Positions 63,579 to 64,000 of a stretch of DNA of 64,000 bases are shown here, one piece after another. The notes under the pieces were generated by a model that did no database searches, was not told the origin of the DNA, and was given only the letters and a program-made list of their open reading frames with translations. Within the stretch, counting starts at the first letter, position 1, and each line of letters starts with the position of its first letter. Source of the stretch: Palsa-504 sp963787645 (GTDB taxonomy: Bacteria; Actinomycetota; Actinomycetes; Streptosporangiales; Streptosporangiaceae); contig CAWBDS010000011.1 of the NCBI GenBank assembly GCA_963787645.1, forward strand, positions 1 through 64,000, read 5' to 3'. A program made the position numbers and the translations under genes.

Positions 63579-64000
63579 TCACAACCCGATGTGATCCCAC
63601 ACCTCGCGGCCCGGGACGTCCAGGCCGAAAGTGTCCGGGCTGACCCCCAGCACCTCGGCGCTCTCCAACGCGATCCGCTGTACCGCCACGGTCAGCGGGA
63701 AGATCGACAGCAACTCTCCCAGGCCGGTCTCCACGACGTGGCTGACCGGGGTGCCGGAGGCCCGGGCCGCGTCGGCCACCTCGGCGATCCGCGCCGACCA
63801 CGGGCCGCCGCCGTCCAGGGCCACCAGCCGGTCGTGCCCGCGCAGGGCCACCGAGGGCCCGTGCAGGAACTGCTCCACCGCCAGGCCCTCACTGGCCACG
63901 TACGCGGCCTCGCGTAGCTTCAGCGCCCCCTCAGCCGCTGTCCACTGGTTGATCCCGCCGCCGGTGTATTCCATCAGCCGCTGCGGCGGAGGCGCCAGCG
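63579..64000 (-). CDS. SIS-domain sugar isomerase/aminotransferase-like protein, C-terminal part
   Basis: The frame runs off the window edge (64000), so the gene is 5'-partial. Visible is the second SIS half: GINQWTAAEGALKLREAAYV followed by EGLAVEQFLHGPSVAL, then ALDGGGPWSARIAEVADAAR and LTVAVQRIALESAEVLGVSP, ending DVPGREVWDHIGL. The pattern A.EGALK..E...A[EG]G....QFLHGP is that of GlmS/AgaS-like isomerase domains. Which sugar phosphate is handled cannot be told. Confidence 0.8.
   Translation of the reverse strand, partial: LAPPPQRLMEYTGGGINQWTAAEGALKLREAAYVASEGLAVEQFLHGPSVALRGHDRLVALDGGGPWSARIAEVADAARASGTPVSHVVETGLGELLSIFPLTVAVQRIALESAEVLGVSPDTFGLDVPGREVWDHIGL

Overview
The window looks like a chromosomal segment of a high-GC actinobacterium. 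It opens inside a 23S rRNA gene, and most genes have strong third-position GC bias. Actinobacterial markers are present: an F420-dependent NADP reductase (npdG), a glutamine-dependent NAD synthetase, a GlnA2-type glutamine synthetase with an adjacent glnE, a MsiK/UgpC-like sugar ATPase, a DUF222-HNH protein, a SPOR-like mini-protein beside map, and a PASTA-less membrane Ser/Thr kinase. I cannot fix the genus from sequence alone; Streptomyces/Streptosporangium-like relatives fit best.

Layout. 1-1.5 kb: 3' end of an rRNA operon (23S, 5S, terminator). 1.5-11.7 kb: two TPR proteins, a DUF1015 protein and a HAD-IIA phosphatase, interrupted by an orphan CheB, a DUF222-HNH protein, an IS5-type transposase scrap and an MBL hydrolase. 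11.7-14.5 kb: a cysteine-rich short ORF with mutually exclusive hairpins ahead of a degenerate cysteine-dioxygenase-like gene, then a two-gene ABC exporter. 14.5-26.3 kb: an ECF sigma factor with a membrane beta-propeller partner, thioesterase, map, two YbjQ-like proteins, npdG, a PspC-type histidine kinase with LuxR regulator, a Ser/Thr kinase and panB. 26.4-30.6 kb: a beta-lactamase-fold hydrolase, then an MFS exporter and its TetR regulator with a candidate operator and a CRP-like site. 30.8-39.6 kb: a plant-polysaccharide oligosaccharide cluster (GH127, GH31, ABC solute-binding protein, two permeases, ATPase), including the collapsed scar of a second GH127 gene. 39.6-41.5 kb: nadE.

41.5-48.4 kb is an accessory island between nadE and glnA2. 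It is bounded by VapBC and MazEF modules, carries remnants of IS701, IS1634 and a tyrosine recombinase, and has an AT-richer core encoding a short peptide ORF, two alpha/beta hydrolases (one membrane-anchored) and a DUF2332-like putative methyltransferase. 48.5-64 kb: glnA2, an S9 peptidase, a broken aldehyde dehydrogenase, a broken glnE, a terpenoid-toroid-like protein, an AraC regulator, a STAND NTPase-WD40 protein, a GNAT protein, an in-frame MBL/CaiB chimera and a partial SIS-domain protein.

Many genes carry single-base frameshifts, often in C or G runs, and these cluster at 51.8-62.8 kb. Housekeeping genes such as panB and glnE are hit, so sequencing or assembly error is the simplest explanation for much of it; true decay is likelier for the transposase, integrase and GH127 scraps.
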